A stretch of 64,000 nucleotides of DNA, from assembly GCA_036273675.1 (NCBI GenBank), contig DASUHD010000010.1, positions 1 to 64,000 on the forward strand, in the 5' to 3' direction. This document shows positions 15,950 to 23,951 of this stretch, in pieces. Source of the stretch: DAHUXT01 sp036273675 (GTDB lineage: Bacteria > Chloroflexota > Ktedonobacteria > Ktedonobacterales > JADMIN01). A model generated the notes under the pieces. The model ran no database searches, was not told the DNA's origin, and was given only the letters and a program-made list of their open reading frames with translations. Position numbers and translations under genes: made by a program. Each line of letters begins with the position of its first letter. The stretch's first letter is position 1.

Positions 15950-17764
15950 TCACTCAGCCGAGATGATGAAGTCATAATATGGCTGCCCACCATGGACAAC
16001 CTCGATCTCCTGCGCCGGGAACCACTCTTTGATGCGCTGGGCCATCTCGTCCGCCGCCGCCGCAGTGACACTCTCGCCTGAATACAGCGTCACAATCTCA
16101 AAGTTGGCGACGTTCATCCGGGTAAGTGTGTCGCGCACGATCGTTTGCCGGTCGGCGCCCGCCGTCACCAGATGGTTGTTGACCAGCCCAATGATATCGC
16201 CCTCGGTCACGTTGATGCCGTCGATCTGGACGGTGCGCACGGCCTGCGTGATCTCGGCGGTCTGCACGCGCTTGCTGGCTTGCTCCATCGCCTGACAGTT
16301 GGCCGGGAAGTCGGCCTCGAAGTTGAAGGCGAGCAACGCGCCGACACCCTGCGGCAGCGAATCGGAGGGGACGACGTAGACCTCTTTGCCAGCGGCCAGT
16401 TCCGGCACCTGCCGCGCGCTCATGATGACATTGCCGTTATTGGGCAACAGAATGACCTTCGATGACGGACAGCGCTGCACCGCTTCGAGCAGCTCCTGCG
16501 TGCTAGGGTTCATCGTCTGGCCGCCGGGAACGATGGCGCTGACGCCAAGACTCTGGAACAACTCAACCCAGCCGTTTCCCGCCGCGACCGCAACCGTGTT
16601 GATCTCGCTCGTGAGCGCTGCTTCAGCGGGTGGCGCGACCACCGGTGGTCGCGCCACCGCGGTCCCGGCGCCGCGTCCGTTGGAGTTAGCCGCCCCCGCG
16701 GCCTGCGCGCCATCGGACGCTTGCACCCCATGCTGCCGGGCGCTATCTGCCGCGTAGCGCAGGCTCTGCGCCTGGAGGTTTTCGATGTTGATGTCCTGCA
16801 AGCTGCCCAGGCCGACGCCATAGTCGAGGATTTTGCCTGGCGTTGGGGTATGGGTATGCACCTTCAGCAGCGTATGATCGCCAGCGACTACCGTTGAGAC
16901 GCCACCCATGTCGATGATCGTCTGGCGGATGGTGTCGACATCCAGGTTCTCGCCCTCCAGCAGGAAGACCACCTCATAGCCAAATTCTTCCTCAACCGTC
17001 ACCATGCCCTTGTGATGGGCCTCGGCGACCTCTTCGCGGAACTCGCGGGGACTGAGCGTGAGCGATTCGCCGCGTGAGTAGCGCCAGACGCCTTCGAGGA
17101 TGGTGGCCAGCCCCTGCCCGCCTGCGTCCACCACACCCGCCTGTTTGAGCGTCGGCAGCAGATCGGGCGTGCGTGCGACGGATGCCTGGGCCGCGCGCAC
17201 CGTATCGCCCAGCATCGCCGAGAGATTCGCGCCATTGGCCGCGCTCTGCCGGGCCGCCTCGGCGGAGTCACGAATGACCGTGAGAATCGTGCCTTCGACC
17301 GGCTTGATGACCGCGCTATAGGCCAGGCGCGCCGACTCTTGCAGGGCGGCGGCGAAGTCCACGGCGGTAAAGGTCGTTTTGCCTTCGAGTCCTTTGCTCA
17401 GGCCGCGCAGAATCTGTGAGAGGATGACGCCAGAGTTGCCACGCGCGCCCATTAGCGCGCCGCGCGAGAAGGTGGCGGCTATGACGCTGGCGGAGGTCTC
17501 GGCGGAGTCGGCGATTTCTTTGGTGGCCGCGCGCATCGTGAGCGTCATATTCGTGCCGGTGTCGCCATCGGGAACGGGGAAGACGTTGAGCGCATTGATT
17601 GCCTCGCGGTGCTGTTCGAGCCAGGCTTGCCCCGCGAGCACAGCGCGCTTCAAATCCTGCCCATCGAAGACGCTGATCTGCTTCGGTCGCGCGCTGGTGA
17701 AGCGTGAGAAGAAACCCTTTGCCATGATTTTTGCGGGGGGCCAGCGCCCCAACTCGCCCTCCAT
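15950..17764 (-). CDS. fakA: Fatty acid kinase catalytic subunit FakA (YloV, DAK2 domain)
   Basis: A 604-residue protein with an N-terminal DhaL/DAK2 kinase domain (about 35-235): NVFPVPDGDTGTNM at residues 60-73 gives the metal-binding Asp residues, and GARGNSGVILSQ and VDAGGQG follow. A middle domain contains HTHTPTPGKIL, and the C-terminal DegV-like domain (about 390-604) contains NNGNVIMSA and YSGESV. Length and order match FakA/YloV. Residues about 345-385 are an Ala/Gly/Pro-rich linker. Start 17764 is used; ATG 17725 is an alternative, and neither has a strong ribosome site. It lies 30 bases after asp23. Confidence 0.9.
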   Translation of the reverse strand: MEGELGRWPPAKIMAKGFFSRFTSARPKQISVFDGQDLKRAVLAGQAWLEQHREAINALNVFPVPDGDTGTNMTLTMRAATKEIADSAETSASVIAATFSRGALMGARGNSGVILSQILRGLSKGLEGKTTFTAVDFAAALQESARLAYSAVIKPVEGTILTVIRDSAEAARQSAANGANLSAMLGDTVRAAQASVARTPDLLPTLKQAGVVDAGGQGLATILEGVWRYSRGESLTLSPREFREEVAEAHHKGMVTVEEEFGYEVVFLLEGENLDVDTIRQTIIDMGGVSTVVAGDHTLLKVHTHTPTPGKILDYGVGLGSLQDINIENLQAQSLRYAADSARQHGVQASDGAQAAGAANSNGRGAGTAVARPPVVAPPAEAALTSEINTVAVAAGNGWVELFQSLGVSAIVPGGQTMNPSTQELLEAVQRCPSSKVILLPNNGNVIMSARQVPELAAGKEVYVVPSDSLPQGVGALLAFNFEADFPANCQAMEQASKRVQTAEITQAVRTVQIDGINVTEGDIIGLVNNHLVTAGADRQTIVRDTLTRMNVANFEIVTLYSGESVTAAAADEMAQRIKEWFPAQEIEVVHGGQPYYDFIISAE

Positions 17765-17794
17765 TGTGTGAGAATTGAACCTGATTTCGTCTAT

Positions 17795-18217
17795 CTATGA
17801 ATCGCGACTGACGCGCAACGCCTGTACGTTGACGTTGATGCGGACGACTGGCAGCCCAAGCGTGCGCTCGACCGCGAACTTCACATTCGACATGATGTTG
17901 TGCGCGATCTCGCTGATGCGCAGCCCGTGTTCGAGCACGACATAGAGATCAATACTCACATGGTCATCCACGAAGCGCACCTCGACGCCGCGCCCATACT
18001 GCTCGGGCGGCAGCGTCTCGACGGTGGTGAAACGCGGATGGCGCGCGGCGATGCCAACCACGCCGTAGCACTGGGCGACCGCGCGCCCGGCGACCGTGGA
18101 GATCGCGCGGGTGGATACCTCTATCCTCCCAGCTGGCTCGCTCTCAGCGGGAGCCTGACCGTGCGGATAGACGCGCGTGGGATTCACACCGGCAGGCCCG
18201 CTGTGCATCTTCGACAT
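17795..18217 (-). CDS. Asp23/Gls24 family envelope-stress protein
   Basis: A 140-residue protein of the Asp23/Gls24 (YloU) family: GRIEVSTRAISTVAGRAV, then CYGVVGIAARH, DLYVVLEHGLRISEIAHNI and the ending VVRINVNVQALRV. The first 28 residues are a variable Pro/Gly tail. In Firmicutes yloU directly precedes yloV (fakA) and lies beside rpmB, the same arrangement as here. The family is linked to membrane and alkaline stress; the precise role is unknown. Confidence 0.88.
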   Translation of the reverse strand: MSKMHSGPAGVNPTRVYPHGQAPAESEPAGRIEVSTRAISTVAGRAVAQCYGVVGIAARHPRFTTVETLPPEQYGRGVEVRFVDDHVSIDLYVVLEHGLRISEIAHNIMSNVKFAVERTLGLPVVRINVNVQALRVSRDS

Positions 18218-18657
18218 GATCTACCTGACCTTCGCCTGACGTATTCAGAACTGGCGACACACCAGCCCCATGAGCAACGGAATTTCCAGGGAATCGCGCG
18301 CGGGCCGCCAAGCACGGCCATGAATTGTTAGCGCGCTACTATATTCGCGCGTATTCTAACACGTCTCGCCCCAGTGTGCTTGCGCAAAAGCGCGGAGGCA
18401 TGCTATACTAGCCTGGTGCCTTCGGCGCTTTCGCCTGATGTTGCCCATCATCGCGTGAGAACCAGCGCAATACGCGAACTACGGCGTCTGGTGCGGTGTG
18501 GCGCATGTTGGGAATGATATACCATTGCTGCTCGCTCCCGGTCAACAGGAAGCGGGAATCCGTGTCCTGGCAGGGACCAGGCGCGGGAGCGAACGACGGG
18601 CGCTGGAAGATGTCCTGAATGCCCTTTTGTGAGACCAGTATGTGAAGGTGGAGGAAT
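18218..18657 (+). promoter_or_regulatory. asp23/rpmB divergent region with long structured rpmB leader
   Basis: A 440-base gap. After the rpmB promoter at 18380-18409 the predicted leader (about 18416-18657, 240 bases) contains nested inverted repeats: CGCTCCCG and CGGGAGCG, about 50 bases apart near 18529-18595, enclosing CCTGG/CCAGG, plus a GATG/CATC and a GGCG/CGCC hairpin just after the start. No known riboswitch consensus was recognised. The asp23 promoter was not identified with confidence. Confidence 0.45.
18380..18409 (+). promoter_or_regulatory. Promoter of rpmB
   Basis: TTGCGC at 18380-18385, an 18-base spacer and TATACT at 18404-18409. Transcription would start near 18416, giving a leader of about 240 bases before rpmB. 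Confidence 0.6.
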
Positions 18658-18924
18658 ATGTCCGCCCGTTGTGATGTCTGCCACCGCAAGCCCATGTACG
18701 GGCATAATGTCAGCCACTCGAACCGCAAAACGAACCGCCGGTTCAACCTCAACCTGCAGAGCCGTCGCCTGCTGATCGATGGCGAGATGAAGCGCGTCAA
18801 GATTTGCACGCGCTGCCTGCGCACGATGGTCAAGGTACCGAAGGTGCGCAAGATCACGCTGGCCGCTCAGGCGCGCCAGGCCGCCGCGCAATCTGCCCAG
18901 GCCGCCGCAACGCCCGCCAGCTAG
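18658..18924 (+). CDS. rpmB: 50S ribosomal protein L28
   Basis: An 88-residue L28. It opens MSARCDVCHRKPMYGHNVSHS and continues KTNRRFNLNLQSRR, KRVKICTRCLRTMVKV. The two CxxC-type pairs (CDVC and CTRC) indicate the zinc-binding form. The Ala/Gln-rich tail after residue 68 is non-conserved. The start has a very strong GGTGGAGGAAT site. It is divergent from asp23 and followed by an intrinsic terminator. Confidence 0.95.
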   Translation: MSARCDVCHRKPMYGHNVSHSNRKTNRRFNLNLQSRRLLIDGEMKRVKICTRCLRTMVKVPKVRKITLAAQARQAAAQSAQAAATPAS

Positions 18925-18950
18925 TCTCTGTATCGAGTTTATCGCACGAT

Positions 18951-18988
18951 GCCGCTCTCCCCATGTGGGAGGAGCGGCTCTTTGTGTT
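18951..18988 (+). terminator. Terminator after rpmB
   Basis: GCCGCTC and GAGCGGC, with an inner CCC/GGG pair around ATGT, form a strong stem at 18951-18978, followed by the T-rich TCTTTGTGTT. It lies 26 bases after the rpmB stop. Confidence 0.75.
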
Positions 18989-19134
18989 GCCGAAGCAGGC
19001 CCATATAGGCTGGTACAAGTACACTCTTTCCTCGATCACCTCTATTCTGTACCGCCCTGCCTGTTCTTTTAGCCCCTCTTGATTCTGTCCCTTTGGACAG
19101 TAGCCGCCAACGCTTTTGGCGAGTATATTCCAAT

Positions 19135-19154
19135 GTAAGTGAGCGCTCACTTAC
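19135..19154. promoter_or_regulatory. Palindromic operator of the TetR-family regulator
   Basis: GTAAGTGAGCGCTCACTTAC is a perfect 20-bp palindrome immediately upstream of the TetR-family gene. A 6-bp inverted repeat CTGTCC/GGACAG lies upstream at 19085-19100. Autoregulation of the regulator and its two downstream genes is the likely role. Confidence 0.75.
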
Positions 19155-19168
19155 AGCAAGGAGACCAC

Positions 19169-19762
19169 GTGGCAGGAGAAACACGACAGAGGATTCTGGA
19201 GGCAACCGAAAGGCTCATTGCGTTGAAAGGCCTTGCGCGGGTAACTACCAGGGATATCGCCCGGGAGACAGGCCTCTCTGAAGGCGCGCTCTACAGGCAT
19301 TTCGACCACAAAGAAGATATTCTCTTCGCGGTGGTGAGCAGACGCCTGCCAGCCTTATTCGACGCCATCCAGACACATCCGGCCGGCGCCAGCACGCTCA
19401 GTGAGAATCTGACAGCCGTGGTAGCAGCAGTCGTTCGATATTACGACCAGCTGTTCCCGATCTCTGTCAATTATCTGGCTGACAAAGGGTTGTTGATGCG
19501 GTATCGCGAAACAGCTCAACGGATCAACGGCGGTCCGCAGAACATCTTTACGTTGGTCGCGACTTATATCGAAGAGGAGCAGACGCTTGGGAGAATCGGG
19601 CGCCAGATCACAGCGCTAAACATTGCCACTTTGCTACTGGGGGCATGCCACCAGCGCGTGTTCATGATCCACCTGCTTGGGCATGATCCATTTGACAAGA
19701 CAGATCAGCAATTCGCTGAAGAGCTCGTGCAGGGTCTGATAACGAGTATCCTGCCGGACTAA
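19169..19762 (+). CDS. TetR/AcrR family transcriptional regulator
   Basis: About 197 residues from GTG 19169, which has AAGGAG five bases upstream. The N-terminal helix-turn-helix (about 9-52) reads RILEATERLIALKG, TTRDIARETGLSEGALYRHF and KEDILFAVV, matching the TetR consensus closely. The rest is a ligand-binding helical domain with no recognisable specificity. The perfect palindrome directly upstream is the likely operator. The two following genes lie 22 and 11 bases apart and are probably under the same control, so the inducer may be a substrate of those enzymes. Confidence 0.9.
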   Translation: MAGETRQRILEATERLIALKGLARVTTRDIARETGLSEGALYRHFDHKEDILFAVVSRRLPALFDAIQTHPAGASTLSENLTAVVAAVVRYYDQLFPISVNYLADKGLLMRYRETAQRINGGPQNIFTLVATYIEEEQTLGRIGRQITALNIATLLLGACHQRVFMIHLLGHDPFDKTDQQFAEELVQGLITSILPD

Positions 19763-19784
19763 AGAAAGGGAATCGGAGTCAACC

Positions 19785-20669
19785 ATGATCAGCGCGACAT
19801 TTCCATATCAGAAGAAACGCCAACCGGTTCTGGGGCAGGAGATGGCCTATGTGGATGTGGGAAGCGGCGACCCAATCGTCTTCCTGCACGGCAATCCCGC
19901 ATCATCCTACACCTGGCGAAATGTCATTCCACATCTGGAAGCATTGGGGCGTTGCATCGCCCCTGACCTCATCGGCATGGGTGATTCGGCAAAGCTGCCT
20001 AACAGCGGCCCTGGATCGTACTCGTTCGTCGCGCATCGCCGCTACCTGGACGCGCTCCTGGAACAGCTCGGTGTCCGCGAGCGCGTGACCTTCGTCATGC
20101 ACGATTGGGGGGCCTCATTTGGTTTTGATTGGGCCCGCCGCCATCCCGATGCCGTCAAAGGCATTGCGTATATCGAAGCGAATGTCAGGCCCTTCACCTG
20201 GGAAGACTTTCCGGAGTTCGTGCGGCTGGGTATCCAGGCATTGCGCGGAGAGGCAGGGGATCAGATGATCCTGGAACAGAACATCTTTATCGAAAGGTTC
20301 CTTACCTCGGCTATCCTTCGTAGCCTGACCGATGAAGAGTTGGAGGAGTATCGCCGCCCCTTCCTTGAACCAGGCGAAGGACGACGCCCCATGCTGAGCT
20401 TTCCGCGTCAGATTCCGATCAATGGTGAGCCTGCCGATGTCGCTGAAATCTATGAGGCGTACGCCAGGTGGCTTGAGCAAAGTCCGATTCCCAAGCTGTT
20501 CATCAATTGTGATCATCCAGCCGCCATCTTGAGTGGAGCCTTGCGAGAATATTGCCGCACCTGGCCCGCACAAACAGAGGTGACGTTACAGACGTCTCGC
20601 TGGCCACAGGAAGATTGCCCCGATGATGTGGGGCAGGCCATTGCGGGCTGGATACAATCGCTCGGATAG
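19785..20669 (+). CDS. Haloalkane dehalogenase homologue with Arg in place of the catalytic His
   Basis: A 294-residue alpha/beta hydrolase closely following the haloalkane dehalogenase LinB/DhaA subfamily. HGNP gives halide-binding Asn37, VMHDWGA gives nucleophile Asp107 and halide-binding Trp108, and AYIEAN gives acid Glu131. The C-terminal motif that should read GAHFxQED reads TSRWPQED, so position 272, the catalytic base His, is Arg (codon CGC at 20598-20600). Without the base, family members can form but not hydrolyse the alkyl-enzyme ester. The gene may encode an inactive, covalent-trapping or repurposed protein. It is second in a TetR-controlled operon and lacks a signal peptide. Confidence 0.85.
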   Translation: MISATFPYQKKRQPVLGQEMAYVDVGSGDPIVFLHGNPASSYTWRNVIPHLEALGRCIAPDLIGMGDSAKLPNSGPGSYSFVAHRRYLDALLEQLGVRERVTFVMHDWGASFGFDWARRHPDAVKGIAYIEANVRPFTWEDFPEFVRLGIQALRGEAGDQMILEQNIFIERFLTSAILRSLTDEELEEYRRPFLEPGEGRRPMLSFPRQIPINGEPADVAEIYEAYARWLEQSPIPKLFINCDHPAAILSGALREYCRTWPAQTEVTLQTSRWPQEDCPDDVGQAIAGWIQSLG

Positions 20670-20680
20670 GAATAACATCC

Positions 20681-21613
20681 ATGACTGCACCAACAATGCG
20701 GGCCATCCAGGTACATAACTACGGCGGGCCCGAACAACTCAAGCTCGAAGACAAGCCGCGCCCGGAACCACAGGCGGGAGAGGCGCTCGTGCGCGTCCAT
20801 GCGGCTGGCGTAAATCCTATTGACTGGAAAATCCGTGAAGGTGCGATGAAGAGTTTCGCACCGGTGACGTTTCCCTATACTCCTGGTATCGAGGCTTCAG
20901 GCGTGGTCGAAGCGATTGGTTCCGGAGCAACCGCCTATGCGATTGGGCAGGCGGTCTATGGACCAGTTGCGGAAGGCGCCTACGCCGAGTATATCGTGGT
21001 TCCGGCAGAGGCGCTGGCACTCAAGCCAGAATCCTTGAGTTTTGCCGAAGCCGCTGCCGTTCCGGTTGGCCTGACGACGGCATGGCGAACGCTGGTAGAT
21101 CATGGCAACCTGCAAGCCGGTCAGCGCGTGGTGATTCAAGGAGCGGCAGGCGGAGTGGGGCTGTTCGCGGTACAGTTGGCGAAATGGAAGGGCGCGGAGG
21201 TCATCGGCACTGCTTCTCCAACCAATCTCGATTTTGTGCGCGGCCTTGGCGCAGATCTGGTCGTGGATTACACGACAACTCCCCTGGAGCGTATGGTTCA
21301 TGATGTAGATCTCGTGTTGGATGGGGTTGGAGCAGAAACCATGCTCCATTCTCTGGCGGTTCTCAGACATGGCGGGACTCTGATCTCCATTGCTGGGCCA
21401 CCGCCACAGGCCGAAGCGCAGGCACGCGGTGTGCACGCACTGATGAGCCGAGGGTCAGCCAGTGTCCCATTCCAGTCGCTGAGCCGGTTGGTCGAGGAGG
21501 GTCACCTCAAAGCGTTTGCCGGGCGGAAGTTTCCTCTCAACGCGGCGCAGCAAGCCCACGAGTACGGTCAACGGAGCCATGGACGCGGAAGGATCGTGCT
21601 CGTCGTTGAATGA
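20681..21613 (+). CDS. MDR-family NADP-dependent oxidoreductase (zeta-crystallin/quinone reductase type)
   Basis: A 310-residue medium-chain dehydrogenase/reductase without structural zinc ligands. The N-terminal GroES-like domain contains GVNPIDWKIREG and FPYTPGIEASGVVEAIG, and the Rossmann domain contains the nucleotide loop VIQGAAGGVGLFAVQLAK. It belongs to the quinone oxidoreductase/alkenal reductase branch, which reduces activated double bonds with NADPH. It lies 11 bases after the dehalogenase homologue and is probably the third gene of the TetR operon, perhaps handling electrophiles. Confidence 0.87.
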   Translation: MTAPTMRAIQVHNYGGPEQLKLEDKPRPEPQAGEALVRVHAAGVNPIDWKIREGAMKSFAPVTFPYTPGIEASGVVEAIGSGATAYAIGQAVYGPVAEGAYAEYIVVPAEALALKPESLSFAEAAAVPVGLTTAWRTLVDHGNLQAGQRVVIQGAAGGVGLFAVQLAKWKGAEVIGTASPTNLDFVRGLGADLVVDYTTTPLERMVHDVDLVLDGVGAETMLHSLAVLRHGGTLISIAGPPPQAEAQARGVHALMSRGSASVPFQSLSRLVEEGHLKAFAGRKFPLNAAQQAHEYGQRSHGRGRIVLVVE

Positions 21614-21641
21614 GTCAATCACGCAAGGATGCGGATTCGCC

Positions 21642-22814
21642 TCAATCACTGCTTTCGGAGACAGCACTTGTCGCCTGTTTGTGGCGCTCGTGGGTGCTGA
21701 GCTGGCCACAGGCGGCGGCGATGTCGTCGCCACGCTCGGCGCGGACGCTGTTGCTGACGCCGCCCGCACGGAGCGTCTCACGGAAGGCGCGGATCGCCTC
21801 ACCCGTCGGCACCGCATAGCTGGCGGCAGTCTTGTTCACAGGGATGAGGTTGACGTGGCAGAGGTGGCGGAGCGGGGAGAGCAGTGTCGCGAGCTCGCGC
21901 GCGTGCTCCGGCGCGTCGTTGACGCCCGCCAGCAGCACATACTCGAAGGTCACCTGCCGGTTAGTGCGCGCGACATACTCGCGGCAGGCGTCGAGCACCT
22001 GCGCAATTGGATATTTGCGTGTGACCGGCATGGTCTTGAGCCGCATCGCGTCGTTGGGCGCATGGAGCGAGATGGCCAGATTGACTTGCAGCGGCTCCTC
22101 GGCCAGCCGCAGAATGCCCGGCACGAGGCCGACCGTCGAGATGGTCATGTGGCGCGCGCCGATGTTCAGCCCCTCCGGCATGTTAAGGATGCGCACCGCC
22201 TTGAGGGTGTTATCGTAGTTGTGGAACGGCTCGCCCATGCCCATGAAGACGAGATTGCTGACGCGGTCAATCGTCTCGCCATCGGGCGCGACCCACGGCT
22301 GGGCGCGCAACTCGCGGGCGAAGTGGAGCACCTGCGCCACGATCTCGCCCGCCGTCAGGTGGCGGTCGAAGCCCATCTGGCCCGTCGCGCAGAAGGTGCA
22401 GCCATAGGCGCAGCCCGCCTGGGTCGAGACACAGACCGTCGCCCGCGCCCGGCTCTCGCCGCTGGCGGGATAGAGCATCAGCACGGTCTCGATCAGTCGC
22501 CCATCGGCAAGCTCCAGCAGCAGTTTGCGCGTCCGCCCATCCTTTGCCTTGACCTCAGCGCGCACCTGTGGTCCAGCGATGCTCGCCTCGCGTTCGAGCT
22601 GCTCGCGGAGTGTTGTCGGGAGGTTGCGCATGGCGGCGAAGTCAGGGACGAGCGAGGTATAGATCCAGCCCGCCAACTGCTTGGCGCGGAATGTGGGCTG
22701 GCCGCGCTCCGCCAGCCACGCAACCAATTCCGCGAATGTAAGGCCGAGCAGGTCTGTGCGGGCAGGAGCTACAGCATCAGGTGTTGTATTGTCTGTCGTC
22801 GGGAGAGAAGTCAT
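21642..22814 (-). CDS. rlmN: 23S rRNA (adenine2503-C2)-methyltransferase RlmN
   Basis: A 390-residue radical SAM enzyme that methylates A2503 of 23S rRNA and A37 of some tRNAs. The cluster-binding CxxxCxxC is present as CAYGCTFC, followed by ATGQMGFDRHL. GMGEPFHNY and NLAISLHAPND are family signatures, and the catalytic mechanistic Cys lies in RGDDIAAACGQL near the C-terminus. The last 20 residues are a non-conserved tail. It lies downstream of fmt on the same strand with a 59-base gap. Confidence 0.95.
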   Translation of the reverse strand: MTSLPTTDNTTPDAVAPARTDLLGLTFAELVAWLAERGQPTFRAKQLAGWIYTSLVPDFAAMRNLPTTLREQLEREASIAGPQVRAEVKAKDGRTRKLLLELADGRLIETVLMLYPASGESRARATVCVSTQAGCAYGCTFCATGQMGFDRHLTAGEIVAQVLHFARELRAQPWVAPDGETIDRVSNLVFMGMGEPFHNYDNTLKAVRILNMPEGLNIGARHMTISTVGLVPGILRLAEEPLQVNLAISLHAPNDAMRLKTMPVTRKYPIAQVLDACREYVARTNRQVTFEYVLLAGVNDAPEHARELATLLSPLRHLCHVNLIPVNKTAASYAVPTGEAIRAFRETLRAGGVSNSVRAERGDDIAAACGQLSTHERHKQATSAVSESSD

Positions 22815-22873
22815 CGTAGAAGCGAACCGTTCAAAATATATGGTGGATGATCGTCGCGCATGAACGCATGGAA

Positions 22874-23836
22874 TTAGCTGCCCAGGCGCGCGCTGGCCAG
22901 TGCTGGATGGCCGCGCACTACCTCAGCGGATGGCATGGCGCGCTTGCCCTCCAATTGTATCACCTCGAGCGCGAGCGCCCCTTCCCCGCAGATGACCGCT
23001 AGCGCCGCCTCACCAGCCGAAGCGAAACACGCGCCTGGGGGCAAATCGGTCTCGAATGATATCGCCCGCGCCCGCAAGATCTTGAGCGTGCGCCCTTCCC
23101 AGGTGGTGAAGGCTCCCGGCCACGGCGTATGCGCCCGCACCTGCCGCGCCAGCTCCTCCGCCGGGCGCTGCCAATCGAGCCGCCCATCGCTTTTTTGCAG
23201 CAGCCGCGTCACCGTCGCCCGCGACTCGTCCTGCGGCTCTGGCGTGATGACGCCCGCCAGCCAGCGCGGAACTGTCTCGACCAGCAGGTCCGCGCCCAAC
23301 AGAGCCAGCCGGTCGCTCAACTCGCCCGCCGTCTCAGCAGAGCCAATGGGTGTAGCGCGCTGTGCGAGCGCTGGCCCGGTATCCAGCCCGGCGTCCATCA
23401 GCATGATGGTGACACCCGTTTCGACATCGCCCGCCAGGATGGCCGCGTTGATGGGCGAGGCGCCACGCCAGCGGGGCAGCAGTGAGGCATGCACATTCAG
23501 GCAGCCATGTAGAGGCAGCGCCAGCACGTCCGACGGCAGAATCTGCCCGAAGGCGGCGACGACGATCAGGTCGGGCGCGAGGTCGCGCAGGAGCGCCAGC
23601 GCCTCCGGGCGGCGGAGCGGCCCCGGCTGGTAGACGGGGATATCATGCTCCAGCGCGAACTGCTTGACCGGCGAGAAGACAACCTGCTGCTTGCGGCCAA
23701 CCGGCTTATCGGGTCGCGTGACCACGCCCGCAACTGCCAACCCCGCGTTGGCCTGCTCCGTCAGCGCTCGTAGGGACGGTACCGCGAAGTCAGGTGTACC
23801 CATGAAAAGCACGCGAATCGTCGCATCAGCGCTCAT
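22874..23836 (-). CDS. fmt: Methionyl-tRNA formyltransferase
   Basis: A 320-residue formyltransferase that formylates initiator Met-tRNA using 10-formyl-THF. It opens IRVLFMGTPDFAVPSLRAL, and the catalytic region contains LNVHASLLPRWRGASPI with the His and the SLLP signature; GITIMLMD-like (here GVTIMLMD) and LDTGPAL follow. Start ATG 23836 is chosen; GTG 23842 is possible and lies at good spacing from AGAGGA. def is not adjacent. It lies after the rhamnose gene rfbD on the same strand and before rlmN. Confidence 0.94.
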   Translation of the reverse strand: MSADATIRVLFMGTPDFAVPSLRALTEQANAGLAVAGVVTRPDKPVGRKQQVVFSPVKQFALEHDIPVYQPGPLRRPEALALLRDLAPDLIVVAAFGQILPSDVLALPLHGCLNVHASLLPRWRGASPINAAILAGDVETGVTIMLMDAGLDTGPALAQRATPIGSAETAGELSDRLALLGADLLVETVPRWLAGVITPEPQDESRATVTRLLQKSDGRLDWQRPAEELARQVRAHTPWPGAFTTWEGRTLKILRARAISFETDLPPGACFASAGEAALAVICGEGALALEVIQLEGKRAMPSAEVVRGHPALASARLGS

Positions 23837-23951
23837 GCCCACGGCATCGTCTTCCTCTCCGCGCTCGCTCGACACTGTTCCCAATGCAAAGTATACCCGC
23901 TCACGAGGAGATACTGAGTGAATGAGTTATGGGAGCAATGACGGCTGCCAA

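Noticed and set aside
18505..18618. A 37-codon ORF in the rpmB leader
   Set aside because: No ribosome site, no recognisable content, and the same bases are explained by paired RNA segments.
22815..22873. Promoter between fmt and rlmN
   Set aside because: The gap is 59 bases with no clear -35/-10 pair on the minus strand.
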